Both the position numbers and the translations under genes were made by a program. From the NCBI GenBank assembly GCA_001600455.1, contig BCKC01000008.1:1709345-1773344 (forward strand): 64,000 nucleotides of DNA, written 5' to 3'. The notes beneath the pieces were generated by a model, which saw only the letters and a program-made list of their open reading frames with translations, was not told the DNA's origin and ran no database searches. Position 1 is the stretch's first letter. Each line of letters starts with the position of its first letter. This document shows, in pieces, positions 9,086 to 19,986 of the stretch. Source of the DNA: Endocalyx cinctus (lineage: Eukaryota; Ascomycota; Sordariomycetes; Amphisphaeriales; Apiosporaceae).

Positions 9086-11152
9086 GGTGGAAAAATGTAG
9101 GTAGCTTTCTGATGACGAAGCCTTCAGGGAGCGAGTGAAAAGACGAAGAAAGATAAAACTTAGGTGAAGCTGAAAGAGAGAATACCTATCATACCGTCCT
9201 TGAGATAAGCCAAAGGCTATAGGGACCTCTATATGTTCAAATCACGGTCGTGATACATTCGAAAAGAGCGAAAATGTTATTGGGGGATCTTGGCTCATCC
9301 GATAATATAATGCAGACCCAGTCACATTCAATATTACTTATCACGAAGATGAGAGTTCGTTTGAATATTTAGACCATGGTCTGGTTAGTGCGGCCATGCC
9401 TATCTGTCCAACACAGCTCCGTCGCTTTTGTATCTGACGAGTATAGCAATGCCAAGATAATAATACCAATCCATTACTTCGGGGATAGTATCCACCGAAA
9501 GGATTCGGAATAATTACGGCAAGTAAACATGTCTCGTGTTCATTCCGGTCTTGCCACCCGAGTCTTGGTAATACGGATGTCCGAATGCGAGAGGTTACAG
9601 TTGACTAACTAGGGGGTCAGGGGGTGTATAAAGTTGCAGGGGTATCTAACGGCGGTTAGTTGAACCTACCTACCTAGCTGTCCAGGTCTAATTTTTTATA
9701 TCCAGATTCAACTTTTACTTCGTATTATATATAAATCTGTTACTAAACTGCGACTCTGTGTTAGTTTAGGGGTCACGCCCAGCGTGGGTTAAGTTCAGAG
9801 TCAGTTCCGGGGGTCTGGGGATCGGTACGAGCGCCTTGTTAGTATATACGATATATTTCGCGATATATATTATGTTATAATATTTTTACTTTTAACGAAA
9901 GCTTCGCAGAAGTTGACTGTGTAGTATAGGTAAAAGTTGGACACGGGTGTAACAATTACCGGTAGATCGGTGTTCAACTAACTGCTGTTGCCTCCCCTTG
10001 CAACTTTTCACGCCCTCTAGTCAGCTGTGAGAACCGAAATCCCGAATGTGATATTATACTATTTAATGCGTACGGAGCGGTCTGCCACTGGTAAGGCTTA
10101 GTATTAATCGATCCTCGTACTCAAATATGGGCCACATTCCCGAGGAGACGATCGAATACTGGTAGAGTGCTAAGCCTTGTGGAGAATATACCAAGTTAAA
10201 ATTAAAATTTAAGTGTCGGTTAAGATAATTATGCATAAAAGAGCCTCCACCCGTGCAGGGGCTATTTTCCCTTGTTGACGACGTCAACATCTTATTCCCG
10301 TATACCTCTGTCGGGAGCTGCCGGGTTGTACTTTATTAACGTGTGTTCACATGATCCGAATGCGAGAGTCGCGCACTACACTACACGTATACTGAATATG
10401 TTAACCTTGAAGCTATACGGGTAATCTTACAAAATTATACATAAAATATAATTATGTGGAGGGCTGTATAATTATACACTATTTCTTCATATCTCGGTCC
10501 CGTTACTAACTGAACTTCCTATTCTGGTCAAGTCTCACCATTTAGTATAATTAAGCCAAGTTTACCAAAACGTCAGGTTCAAAATCTTCACGATTTATTT
10601 ATTTATTTTAGCAACCATACCTAGTCAGGCCAGTTACCCATTATTATGGTAGGATTGCTTTTCAGCTTACCCTGATACGCGGGATTGACAAGCAGTTGAC
10701 CATTCTAACTATCTCGATTCGCAAATGACATACCTGGGTTTCATGAAAGTCGTTCTACACTACATTATCGAATTTCAACATTTGCGCCCCCTGTCCACCC
10801 TCGCGAGAATAACCATCAACACTCTTAGCACTAGGGTTGCCCATAATTATGACTGGGCTTTAAACTTACCATGGCTTGTACTAAATTTAAGTGCTAATAA
10901 CGGAAATTTGACAGCTCTTATGATATTAATCATGTTACGATATTGGAGAATGGGGAATGGTCTTCCGGATATACGGGAAACCCATGATAACTATCTCTGC
11001 CGACGTGACTTGTGTATCCTGAGTAGAGTCTTTTAGATGTGGGAACTTATCTAAAAGACCGCCTTCCTCCTTTCACTGAGGAATTTTCTTTCTTTTTACC
11101 TATCGCTTTTCTCGCTCCTTTTGTTACCTCCTACCAGGCAATCATTGTCAAG
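9086..11152. other. Intergenic region carrying a TIR element
   Basis: Two kilobases of mostly AT-rich DNA between divergently transcribed secreted-protein genes. The only clear structure is the inverted-repeat element at 9597-10028. A 103-codon open frame at 10725-11036 shows no family or coding-like composition. Confidence 0.55.
9597..10028. mobile_element. Non-autonomous element with long terminal inverted repeats
   Basis: The left end begins ACAGTTGACTAACTAG and runs on through AAAGTTGCAGGGG and GTTAGTTGAAC. The right end, read in reverse complement, begins ACAGCTGACTAGAG and runs on through AAAGTTGCAAGGGG and GTTAGTTGAAC. The similarity continues into CAACTTTTAC (left near 9710, right near 9935). 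That is roughly 60-130 bp of imperfect inverted repeat with transition-type differences. The flanks share GAGA (GAGAGGTT left, GAGAACCG right), a possible decayed target duplication. The interior holds no coding frame. Confidence 0.6.
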
Positions 11153-14100
11153 ATGGTGAGAGCCTCTTTTGTATCACTCGCCGTGCTTGCGGCGCTCAGT
11201 CGCTCGGTCCAGTCTAAAGCTGCCTACGCCCATTATATGGTATGTTAGCAGCAGACCCTGCTTTTTTACTTGCTCAAAATCTGCTAATCCGTTATATGCT
11301 TTGTTTTAGTTGGGCACAATCGATGAAGATCATTGCCAGCAAGATATCAATGACGCGAAAGCTATAGGGTTCGTTAAAAGACATACATAAACACTTCGAT
11401 CCTCTCTTGTTCGGTTAGGTTTATGACAAATTATCTTATTATCTCTAACCTTACACCTGTTTCCTTGCAGATTCGATGGGTTTGCCATAAACATCGGTGA
11501 CGCTACCTTGGACTGGGTGTCAACTACCCTCAGATACCTCTTCAGCTACGCTGAATCCGTCGGCGGCTTCTGCTTATACATATCTATGGATGTATACGCT
11601 TCCGGCGATGCATGCTGGAACGGAGCTGACTCATGTAATGGCGTATGTTGCTTTCTACCTCTTATTCAACGAAGCCGTCTCTATTTACCTTAGCAAGTAA
11701 TTACTAACAACTTTTTAGCCCGAAGACTACAAATGGATCTGGGATGCCTGGAAGGGAAGTTCGGCATACTGTAAATACGACGGTAGAGCAATTATCAGCA
11801 GTATGTATCTCATTCATATTGAAAACATAATACGGTCTTCTAATTCTAACTTTTCTGTTTAGCCTTCTCTACCGGTGGCTTCGAGAATGATACATGGATT
11901 GGTATGTTATAGCCCATTACGCTTGAAGCTTCTCTTCTATTACAAACATTGACGATTTTATAATAGATTTCAAGGAAAGCCTTGCCAACGATCTATTCTT
12001 CATTCCCGACTTTGATGAAACACCAGGTTATTATATCGATGGCGATGGGGAGCCAGGCCCCGCCCCAGGTTGGTGGTGAGTAATCTAAAGCATGAATCTA
12101 TTCTATCGGCAATATAAAAAAGGAAAACAAAATAGTTTGAAACTGCTCATCGTCTAACTTTAATTGCATAGGTCATACTGGGGAGATATCGTTGATGGAT
12201 TATTCAGCTGGGAAACCTCTTGGCCTAATATAACCGAGGGTGCCGTCGCTCCTAACTTATATTCCGGTAGCACTAAGTATGACCAGTATATCATTGGATC
12301 TGCGATTGAACATGGAAAGCCCTATATGATCGGCCTCAGCCCACTGCAGTACAAGAACTCGGTAAGTGTCTTCAGCCTGTGACGCTGTGGATGGCTTTAT
12401 CAAACTAACCATTTGACGTATTCCTCCCCAATAGTACAAAGCCAATGTATATCGCGCCGGTGATTATTCCTTACCCGCTCGTATGAAGAACGTCCTGAAC
12501 CTCCAATCATCTGGATACCCCACCGAGTTCGTTCAGTTTCAAACCTGGAACGACGGCCCTGAGGCTCATTACATCGGCACCCTTTGGGAGGAGCAAAACG
12601 AAGACGTAGAACCGTGGAGATACGCCAACCAGGTGCTGTGGGATCACACCGGATGGCAGCCTCTGGTCGCTTCCTTCAACGACGCGTTCAAATCCGGCAA
12701 ATCATTTACGCAGATGGCGCCCGTCGACGGCAGCGTGGCCGTGGGCGCAATGTGGTACTTTACCATCAAAGACGACATCACCTGCTCCAAGGACTCCAGA
12801 TCGAAGTATTTCTCCAAGCCGGACGGATGGGATACGGTGTCAGACTACGTGTACTGGTCCGTAGTCCTCAGCCCGGACGCGCCGTCGGGTTACACCGTCA
12901 CCACCTTCGGTTCCGAGGGTGTTACCAAGACTCTAGCCCCGGGTCTCAACTACGGCAGCAGTGAGGCGCAGGCGGTGGAAGGTGCCCAGATGATCACTCT
13001 TCAAGACCCCTCCGGACAAACCATCATGTCGGCGGGCGGCGGTTTGTGCGTCAGCTCGGGTTGTCCTCAGGACATTTACAACCTCAACTACCAGGTCCGG
13101 CCCCTCATCCGGGGCGAGCAGGAATTCACCTGCTCGGAACTGGTTATCACCGATCCGTACGACGATCTCGAAAACGAGTACGACATATGTGACTTCTCCA
13201 AACAGTACACCGAGTTGGAGGCTCTGGAGGAAGTTTCGGGTTCTATGACTCCTGCTTGTGCGATGTATCACACTGTGGGCGCCTTATCTTACGAATTGGG
13301 GGCTTCCTATGAAGAATATAAGGCTACCGATAACGGATATGATGAGAAGTTTGGTAAGTTCACTTGAAGCCGTTTAAAAGCTGCGAATGTGCGCCCGAAA
13401 CTAACGAAAGGATATCTCGCAAAAATAGACGCGTACGTCAGATACATGGAGAGACTTATTCCTTCCGCTCTGTTCAGTCTGATGTTTGCGACATACGAGT
13501 CCAAGGGAGAAACTATTGTTGGAAAGGTGGGAGAGGGGTTCAAATGTAAGTCACCTTATTCAATCACTCAAGCCCCCCGCTCATCCCTGTCGTTCCCACA
13601 AATCCCGCTCGAGTAAAATGGCCGATATTAACCGATGCCTTTAAAAATAGATTTCGACTGTGAAGTTAGTTACGGTAGCGCCAAAGGCGACAGACAGGCC
13701 TGCTCGGACTACGAGGGCAACATCTGGTTGACGGATCGCGACGTCGTCGTCTACCTGATGGACGAAGATGGCTTTAACGCGGCCCTCGCGGAACACGGAA
13801 TCAGCGTGGATTGGATCACCTACGGCGACTTCGGCGGCGGCAAGTACGGCGACTGCGCCCCCAGCTCCAAGGACTGCCCGGGCGCCTCGGGCTTCTACTC
13901 GTCCTTCGAAAACTTCCCGATCATGGTCGAGGACCCGGAAATTCCCAACCCGAAGGATACCATTTCCAAGACGATCGTCGACCTCGACGATTTCAGGGCC
14001 AGCCTTACCGGATTTTCCATGGAAATTATCCAGGGTACGGCGGACGCTTCACTTCGGGACGTTGTTGATGTAAGACAGAATTTCCAATCCTATTTTATCT

Positions 14101-14615
14101 TCGTAAAAAAAAAAAAAAACACTGACAAATATTTGTAGGCATTTTCCCTCCCAGTTTTTGCCCTCATGCAGGGAGTCGACGCCATGAAGCAAGTCGTCGT
14201 CCTCGGCGAAGAGGAAGAAGAGAGAGAAGAGAAGGAAGCGGAGGAGAAGAAGAAGAACCTCATCATTCTCATCGTCACCAGCGTCCTCGCGGTAGTTCCC
14301 TTCGTCGGCGAGGCCAGCGCCGTGGCGGCCGGAGCGGCGAACCTGGCGCGCGTCATCGCCTTCGTCGGCGAGGCGGCTAACGCCGGGTTCGGTATTTACG
14401 CGATGATAGAGGAAGGCGACTCCTCTTTCCTCGGAGTCTTCAGCATGGTCCTCGGCGCCGGCGGCCTCGCCGTCTCGATCAGGGACGTCGCCGCCGTCGC
14501 GAAGGTGGCTAAGGCGAGGCGCGCGATCTCGACAGCGGAAATCGCTCGCGCCGGAACTATTATCAAAGGGCGCGATGAGATCCTTCAGAGAATCATCAAA
14601 GCTTGTGGTGCTTGA
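11153..14615 (+). CDS. Secreted GH71 family (alpha-1,3-glucanase/mutanase type) protein with long C-terminal extension
   Basis: Eleven exons by splice signals: 11153-11239, 11310-11368, 11471-11642, 11719-11800, 11863-11901, 11967-12075, 12172-12361, 12435-13353, 13429-13545, 13651-14069, 14139-14615. All phases agree, giving 889 aa. Residues 1-20 are a signal peptide. AHYM near residue 26, GFDGFAINIGD (about 49-59), ISMD (D89) and especially TWNDGPEAHYIG match GH71. D286 and E289 have the three-residue spacing of the catalytic pair described for this family. Members hydrolyse alpha-1,3-glucan of fungal walls or bacterial mutan. From about residue 480 a Cys-containing region follows, then a Lys/Glu-rich segment. 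A final Gly/Ala/Val-rich hydrophobic segment (VTSVLAVVPFVGEASAVAAG onward) is not part of GH71. The extension reminds me of tails on large fungal killer-toxin-like chitinases, which is an inference from memory. No transmembrane anchor is certain. Confidence 0.85.
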
Positions 14616-15340
14616 AAAGTGAATGAAATGGACAAAAATAATTTGTGACGAGGTTAATCAGAAGGTTAGATTTTGGAAGGACCATCTTGACATAAAGAAT
14701 CCTTTCGAACGAAAGCCATATAAATAATTAAGCAAGTTCTAAACTTTTAATTAATCCTACATGCCCTAAATGTTGATTATTAGTAGCTAGCTGGAGTATA
14801 AGCCACACCAGCCACATCACCAGCCACAGGCTGGTGTATGTGGCCGGCGCGGAGCTGGCCTATGCGCCAGCTCACTTACACTCGAAATAATTCTAACTAG
14901 TAGAATTATTTCATATTAATAATAATAATAATAACTTCATTTTCAGAACAGTAAAGTCTTATGATTTTAACCCAACATTATCTTATACCAACAGAATTGT
15001 TTTGTTTACTTACAGCTGCGTAGCGACTACGGTGGCGAATACAGGATAGCAGTCCGAGTCGTATAGCAAATCAGATTGCGATATATGTAGTGTAGGATTT
15101 ATCATTTACCTAATCATCTCGATATTCATGTGTGGGGTAAGTTGATCATAAAGAACCAGGCGACCAGTATGCCCCCTTCCACGCTGTCTATACCAACAAT
15201 CATCTCTCCTAACCTCTCTACCCTGTTTACTCTCCTATTTTATTTTTAACTTTTTCAACACCTACTCTTTATTATCATCCAAGCTTCAGAAAGTAAATAC
15301 TTGTTATAAAATAATAAACTTTAAACATCGAAACTCAAAC
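14616..15340. other. Intergenic region with MITE copy B
   Basis: AT-rich spacer between two plus-strand genes. The second copy of the 205-bp repeat occupies 14771-14977. A pyrimidine-rich stretch near 15180-15260 may belong to the promoter of the gene starting at 15341. Confidence 0.5.
14771..14977. mobile_element. MITE-like repeat, copy B
   Basis: Same orientation and ends (TGTTGATTATTAG .. TTTTAACCCAACA) as the copy at 5297-5501 and nearly identical over the whole length. It has one expanded AAT/ATA microsatellite (ATTAATAATAATAATAATAAC). Differences are mostly C-to-T and G-to-A transitions. No target duplication is visible (CTAAA left, TTATC right), so the flanks have drifted or the copy moved differently. 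Confidence 0.7.
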
Positions 15341-15802
15341 ATGGAACAAACAGGAGGGACGTATAAGTCCTCGAGAGGTATGATAATGTTTCTATTAGGT
15401 ATATCAAATCTTCAATAAGTCTAACTTTCCCGTTAAATTTTAGTAGGCAATATGAAACCGCCTGCTTCGACGCCTACCCAGGCTTTGCTTAATAGCAGTA
15501 AAAGCAAGATACAGGAGTTGGCTGCAGGCGAAAGAAAAGCCTCAGGGTCCGAGGACTTCCAGAGAGGCAATGACAACAAAGAGAGCCAGGAGTGGGAGGT
15601 TATCGATCCTACTAAAGAGAACAACGAAGAAGAACCCCATCAAAGACACGGTCGTGGCCTTACTGCTTCTTATAGTTTCGACGTAGGCTTTGGACGTTGG
15701 AAAACAAGTTTGTTCACCTGGGAGTTAAAATTTGGGAGCCATGCCAGACAAAATTCGGAAAGAGAGGAAAGAGGAGCGCGGGAAGGAAATAATCCAAAGT
15801 AA
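15341..15802 (+). CDS. Small hydrophilic hypothetical protein (131 aa, one intron)
   Basis: ATG at 15341 opens MEQTGGTYKSSR. A GTATGA donor at 15378 and a TTTTAG acceptor ending at 15443 give exons 15341-15377 and 15444-15802 with a phase-1 join (AG|TA gives Val), 131 aa. The product is hydrophilic, rich in Glu, Ser and Lys, with no signal peptide or membrane segment (QEWEVIDPTKENNEEEP in the middle). I recognise no family. If the upstream exon is not real, translation could begin at the ATG at 15452. Composition is better than the surrounding DNA but evidence is limited. Confidence 0.4.
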
Positions 15803-18178
15803 AAAAGGGTTCAGTCTTCCCTGTTTATTTCTATGATCTTTACGTTGTTGTAAGCGTGGTTTTGGTAGAAATATCCTTTCTTTCTTTATTTGTTGTATAG
15901 TAATGGCTTTATGGCACATGTATTGAGTCAGGGGTTGGGAGCCCAGATACAGGGGTGTTGCTTACACGATTAGAAGGGCCGAGGGGTAACACAAACACGG
16001 TGTATTTCCTATATGAAAGTAGATAGTTTTCAGCTTCTTCTCGTCAGATCAAGCCATTGTCCACGGAGTTTTCAAATTTACAGATTGTTTTCCCCCAGTT
16101 TTGAAGTTTTGTTTTCGTTGGCTTAAGTGACTTCATCCACGGATAGTGTATCTATCTTATCTACGTACAGTTATTGACGATCTTTATGTGTACCATTCCG
16201 TCTTGATTCGATCAAAAGAAACCCCTTGTACCTGAGCACTACCCCGCTGAAATTACCATGCTCCACACCACAGTGTACTCGTCCTTGTTTAACATGAATA
16301 CTCTTTCAGTAGTGTCTCATTTCGAAGATGAGATAAATATACTCATTACCACAATTACTCTACTTTAATATCTGCTTTATCCCACTTTCTATTTTATCTT
16401 CAGTTTCAGTTCTGCGTCGAACTGATGGACTAAAACTGAATGGTGGAGAGCTTCATAGAAGCTCGCTAGAGGTTGCTGAATGAAAACAGTAGTTAATAAT
16501 TTGGGCACATTCATTTGAGTATGTGAAAGAAAGAGAGAACGGAAGGCTCTTTAATTATATCTAGACTTTGGGGCTTAGTTAGGTACCTCAAACATCCAAC
16601 CTAGTGGTAGGATAGCTAGCCCCGCCGTGACATTTACGTAGTCAGAAGGAAGTAATAATATGAGGTCTTTAGAAAAATGTTGTATGTTGGAGACCGGTCA
16701 GTAAATTATTCTTAAAGGGTGGCGCTAGCCCTCTACATTTCTATTTATTATGTAAACCAGATCATCCGAGACGATGGAAAACTATTAGTGGTTAATCTGC
16801 CGATGCGGTACGGACGAGGGGAAAGAAGAGGTTATCGAAAATGTGGTCAGAGTAGCTTTATTCCCTGTATCGTTACGAAGAGAAACACGATGACAACGAG
16901 GGAATGAGTTTGAAATCGGCTGCCAAGAGCACAGCACACATACGATTAATCGGTCGTTCCGTTTTCCTTTGAAACGGTTTTTCGGGTTAGATGGATGGCG
17001 CCGAGACTAAAACGGAGGATGCTATGGCTGGGCACCACGGAAGCTGAAAAATGGACCAAGTCGGGGGATAGGTCAGCAGCAACGCCCGCGCCAATGTTGG
17101 TCATTATGCGTTATGTTATACCCTTAGGGTACACATGATGTGAGCTCGCAGCCAACAGTGCTTAGGTGACGCGGTTGGTTTGGCGGGACGGTTGTGCTTT
17201 TTATTTTTTATTTTATTTTATTTTCTTTAACTTCAAGTATTTTATCGTATAATAAATAATGAATGCCCAAAGTCTAATGTAGAAAGATCGCTCATCTCGC
17301 CCGACGTTGTAAGAGGTAAATCTTTCGAGACGGAGGAAGCTGTAGATTTCAGCGGTCTTCTCCATTGGCCTTCTGTGCGATACTTCGCAACCGGATGGGC
17401 TACCTAAAATACTATAGCTAAGCTAATCATCGGATATTCTCTTCTTGAAGCGCCGTCATCGCGAGTACTATCTCGTACGTGTTTAGGGTATTTAGCATCA
17501 ACGGGAGCCCGTAGGAGCAGGACGTGTTATATACTGCCGCGGTCATCTCAATCCTGCTATTAATCAACCGGTATTCCTAATTCCCTCCAACTCACACTCT
17601 TGCTTGAGTACCAGCAAGCAGATAATCAGCCCGGGATTTACTATTCTCTCCAACTCACCGCCCAAGAGTCATGCTAGCATCTGAGTTGCAGGAAGGTGAG
17701 GTCTTAAAATCAATAATGACCAATCTCTTGCAGCTGTTGGCGCATCTCGTGCGTCAAGTACCTTACCTATAGTAAATGAGGTAGATTAGGATCCACCATG
17801 TTTTTTTTTTTTTAATATATATATATATATTAGAGGGCATGCACGTACCGCTACGGGGTGAGGGTGGTACATGTGTTATCTGAAATCACTTGTTGCTGTA
17901 GGAGGTATGGTACCCTGCAACTGAACTTACAGGGGTGCTGCAAGGGGGCATGAGGGGCTGTAAGGGGGGCTGCCATACTACCCCTCCCTTTTTTTCCATG
18001 TAGATGCAGACATGTCCATGACGGCCGATGGCCCAGCGACGCAGATCAGATTTAAAGACTATGCCTACCTCTTCATCGCGCTTGACGTCTACGATCAGCT
18101 GAGTACCAACACCAGTGAGCATCCGTTACATAGCTAGTTCGAATACCGTTACCGTTGTCTACACTCTGAGCTCAGGAT
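15803..18178. other. Long AT-rich intergenic region with diverged repeat
   Basis: About 2.4 kb with no supported gene. 16441-16590 shares diverged sequence with 22456-22600. At 17801-17830 there is a T13 run followed by an (AT)n microsatellite. 17925-17990 is a G-rich stretch of loosely repeated GGGGCTG-like units just upstream of the P450 gene. Confidence 0.5.
16441..16590. repeat. Diverged dispersed repeat, copy 1
   Basis: Shares ordered blocks with 22456-22600: AAGCTCGCTAG, TGGGCACA, GGAAGG..CTCT, TATATxTAGACTTTGGGG, then CT(T/C)(A/G)GTTAGGT. The order and spacing agree while differences are mostly transitions, which suggests an old, mutated element. It has no coding content. Confidence 0.45.
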
Positions 18179-19815
18179 ATGCCGTCTACTCTAGTGGTCG
18201 CGGCGACAACGATCGCTGTTATTTATTCCTTCTTACGTGCTATCCTCTATCTCAATCATGATTCCCGGGAGCCTAAACCCATCATTGGCACCATACCCTA
18301 CCTCAGTCCGCTCTTTGGCATGGTGATCGAACAGGACAAGTTCTATAAGCGATTGAGGTACATCCCAAAGCCCACACTACTTTAGTAGATACTCTGACGA
18401 TCAAGTTCGTCGAATGCTAATGTGAGTCGCGCAGAGACAAAACCCGCTTACCGATTTACACGTTGAACATACCAGGTATACCTGTTTACATTGTCAACTC
18501 TCTTGAGGTCCTTCAGCGCGTCGACCGTCATATTGATACCCTCCCTTTTGCACCCATGAAAGCTCAGACATGCAAGAAGGTCTGCAGCGTCAGTCAAGCT
18601 GGTATATCCAAGATCTATGGGAACAACCTCCTAGCACACGACGGCTACTTGCATAGTCATCAACGCGCATCCGCCCAGGCTGGCGCACCCGGTACTAGTC
18701 TGAATGCTCTCTCCCGATCAGCATGCAAGGTTTTTGCCGCTGCTTTCGATCGAGTTGAAGCTCGAGGCCGTAAGACCGTGAATTTGTATGAATTCGTCCA
18801 TGAAGCAATATTTAATGCCACAACGGATGCTATGTACGGTCCACACAATCCATTCCGTGCAGATCAGAACCTCAAGGACTGGGCTGTCTTTGAAGCTGGA
18901 CTGCCAATGCTCTTCCTCGGATTTCTGCCCAATATCCTAGCGAAAAGTGCGTGCAAGGCAAGAGAAAGCCTGGTAACAGCTTTCATCGACTATTTCGGCA
19001 ACGACAAACACCTTGACGGCGGTTCCCTTTTTGTTCAGCTTACGACTAAAGTCAGCGACAGCATCGGCTTAAGCCTAGAGGACAAGGCCCGGATAGAGGT
19101 CGGCCAAGTGGCCGCGGCAACCTTCAATACCGCCCCGGGCGCATATTGGTGTATTTGGACAGTTCTTTCAGATCCCATCGTGTTCAATGACTGCAGAAAA
19201 GAAGTAATGCGGCTTGTGAACGAGGTTGACGGTATTAATACCATCGACCTCGCGCACGTGAGGACGGAATGCCCCCTGCTCGTATCGACTCTACAGGAAG
19301 TCATGAGGTTCTACGGCACAGCCGCCTCACTGCGCCTCATATATGAAGATACTATGCTCGGCGACAAGTACCTTTTGAAACAGGGCGGTGCTGTACTCAT
19401 GCCTAACTGTTTGTTCCATACCGACGAAACACTCTGGGGTCCTTCAGCAGGCAAATTTGATCACACGCGATTCTTGAAGACGGGCCATCGCAAGTCAAAC
19501 ACCAAAACTCCGGCCGCCGCTTTCAGGGGCTTCGGTGGCGGCCATGTCTTATGCCCAGGGCGGCATCTGGCCAGTACGGAGATGCTGGCTCTGATGGCCT
19601 TGATCCTTGTGCGTGTCGATGTTGTGCACCCTGGAGGTGAATGGCCGCCAGCAATGATTGGACAGGCAGCCGGCAGAGCGTTTCCTCTGCCAAAGAAGCC
19701 CGTGCTTGTTGACATCATCCCTAGAGCCGCGGGAAAGTGGCGGGTGATGTTTTCGGATGACAACAATAGCGGCGTAAGTCTTGTAGCAGAAGATATGCAC
19801 AGTGCCAGGAGCTGA
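18179..19815 (+). CDS. Cytochrome P450 (CYP7/CYP8-like class), ER-anchored monooxygenase
   Basis: Exons 18179-18357 and 18435-19815 (donor GTACAT, acceptor GCGCAG, join gives ..YKRLR-DKTRLPIY..) encode 519 aa, the normal P450 length. The first ~25 residues (MPSTLVVAATTIAVIYSFLR) form the ER membrane anchor. The K-helix ExxR is EVMR in TLQEVMRFYG. The heme loop is FGGGHVLCPGRHLA with F426 and the heme-thiolate C433. The I-helix region (AATFNTAPGAYWCIW) lacks the usual A/G-G-x-D/E-T-T, as in CYP7/CYP8-type and some isomerase-like P450s, so conventional O2 activation should not be assumed. The substrate is unknown. It converges on a muconate-cycloisomerase-type lyase 171 bp downstream, which may be a metabolic partner. 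Confidence 0.9.
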
Positions 19816-19986
19816 AGTGTATGGTAGCTGTTTTCTATGCATGTGAGCAACCTAACTACTCATCTGACGACTGAGTGTTTTAATATATGCAAGTTCATCG
19901 TGCAACCATGTTCCAAAAATTGACTTTATTCAATTAAACACTAAAATACGAGTTGTCTATGACTCGCTACAATTTATTCTATTTAA

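Noticed and set aside
17886..18122. 78-codon minus-strand frame divergent from the P450, 57 bp upstream of it
   Set aside because: It has an ATG and fair codon use, but the opposite strand is also open, and the frame covers the G-rich promoter stretch. No recognisable domain.
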